A program made the position numbers and the translations under genes. Positions 31,965-32,231 of a DNA stretch of 32,231 bases are shown in pieces. The stretch spans positions 1 through 32,231 of the forward strand of contig PWWI01000246.1 in the NCBI GenBank assembly GCA_003561535.1, given 5' to 3'. Position 1 is the stretch's first letter, and the number at the start of each line of letters is the position of its first letter. A model generated the notes under the pieces. That model worked only from the letters and a program-made list of their open reading frames with translations. It did no database searches and was not told the origin of the DNA. Source of the stretch: Nitriliruptoraceae bacterium (GTDB lineage Bacteria; Actinomycetota; Nitriliruptoria; Nitriliruptorales; Nitriliruptoraceae).

Positions 31965-31993
31965 CCGGCGTCGGCGAGGGCGGTCGACGCCGG
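31965..31993. terminator. Stem-loop between the GrdB-like gene and selB
   Basis: CCGGCGTC at 31965-31972 pairs with GACGCCGG at 31986-31993 (8 bp; a G-C pair at 31973/31985 can extend it). It lies between the stops of the two converging genes and could terminate both. No T-tract. Confidence 0.55.
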
Positions 31994-31995
31994 GT

Positions 31996-32231
31996 TCAGC
32001 CGGTCACACGACGGTGGGACGTGCCGTCGAAGGTCGTGCGCCCGGTCGCGCGCAGGTGCTCGAGCAGGGGCACGGCGAAGCGGCGGGTCAGCCCCCAGGC
32101 CTGCCGCGCGTCGGAGGCGGTGAACGGGGCGCCGCCGCCACCGGGGCCGGCATCGAGCACCTCCACGGCCCGCTCGACGGTGTCGGGGGTGAACACCAGG
32201 CCGTCGCGTTGCAGCAGCTGCCCGCCGTCGA
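31996..32231 (-). CDS. selB: Selenocysteine-specific elongation factor SelB, C-terminal end (partial)
   Basis: The last 78 or so residues of a protein entering the window from the right edge, ending with TGA at 31996-31998. LLQRDGLVFTPDTVERAVEV and, after a Gly-rich turn, APFTASDARQAWGLTRRFAV, PLLEHLRATGRTTFDG and RRV match the final winged-helix domain of SelB. That domain is typically PFTxxxFRxxxGxSRKYAxPLLExLDxxGxTxR. It binds the SECIS hairpin and brings Sec-tRNA to the ribosome. The rest of selB, and probably selA, selD and the Sec tRNA, lie outside the window. It converges on the two selenoprotein genes, giving functional support for reading their TGA codons as Sec. Confidence 0.85.
   Translation of the reverse strand, partial: DGGQLLQRDGLVFTPDTVERAVEVLDAGPGGGGAPFTASDARQAWGLTRRFAVPLLEHLRATGRTTFDGTSHRRVTG

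Noticed and set aside
31936-31995. A selenocysteine tRNA between the GrdB-like gene and selB
   Set aside because: The gap is only 60 bases, shorter than a Sec tRNA, has no acceptor stem or TCA anticodon loop, and is explained by a terminator-like hairpin.
1-32231. CRISPR arrays, insertion sequences, rRNA or ordinary tRNA genes
   Set aside because: No regularly spaced repeats, transposase motifs, terminal inverted repeats or tRNA/rRNA-like stretches were seen on either strand.

Overview
The window is very GC-rich and densely coded. Its genes (mycothiol-type zinc anti-sigma factor, BTAD regulator, ROK kinase, pentose-phosphate operon with a transaldolase-phosphoglucose isomerase fusion, GH15 glucosidase) point to a free-living actinomycete (Actinomycetota). 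An early-branching group such as Nitriliruptoria or Acidimicrobiia is possible, but I cannot place it more exactly. Most genes end in TGA and many neighbours overlap by 4 bases.

Layout. 1-5.97 kb: end of a membrane protein, a DUF3179 lipoprotein, an ECF sigma factor head to head with a zinc-finger anti-sigma factor, a Crp/Fnr regulator, two related membrane proteins in tandem, OsmC and a small membrane protein. 6.1-9.9 kb: a BTAD regulator carrying a C-terminal receiver domain, tail to tail with a triple-PAS histidine kinase, then a degenerate sigma-like gene. 9.9-21.0 kb: an eight-gene minus-strand operon for glucose 6-phosphate and pentose-phosphate metabolism (tal-pgi, gnd, zwf, ROK kinase, histidine phosphatase, pgl, tkt, GH15). 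21.2-25.2 kb: a small lipoprotein, an uncharacterised protein, a Rieske-ThDP enzyme fusion and a cysteine-type deiodinase-like redoxin. 25.3-27.3 kb: decayed remnants of a formate/nitrite transporter and of two glycosidases fused by deletion. 27.3-30.1 kb: an NAD(P)H-hydrate epimerase, an acyltransferase and a small polytopic membrane protein.

The most interesting part is 30.2-32.2 kb. Two consecutive plus-strand genes are each interrupted by an in-frame TGA that is best read as selenocysteine. The first encodes a deiodinase-like thioredoxin-fold protein with the motif T-Sec-P-Y-C. The second encodes a GrdB-like protein (glycine/sarcosine/betaine reductase selenoprotein B family) with the motif T-Sec-P-V-C. 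Both TGA codons lie in the same 10-base context. Both are followed at nearly the same distance by a 7-bp hairpin with GGUC in its loop, the apical sequence of the bacterial SECIS element of E. coli fdhF. The two genes overlap by 14 bases and are probably translationally coupled. The adjacent convergent gene at the window edge encodes the C-terminal winged helix of SelB, the selenocysteine elongation factor that binds SECIS hairpins. A cysteine homologue of the first selenoprotein lies 5 kb away. A standard gene caller would split or truncate both selenoproteins. This looks like a compact selenoprotein redox module in an actinobacterium; its substrate is unknown.
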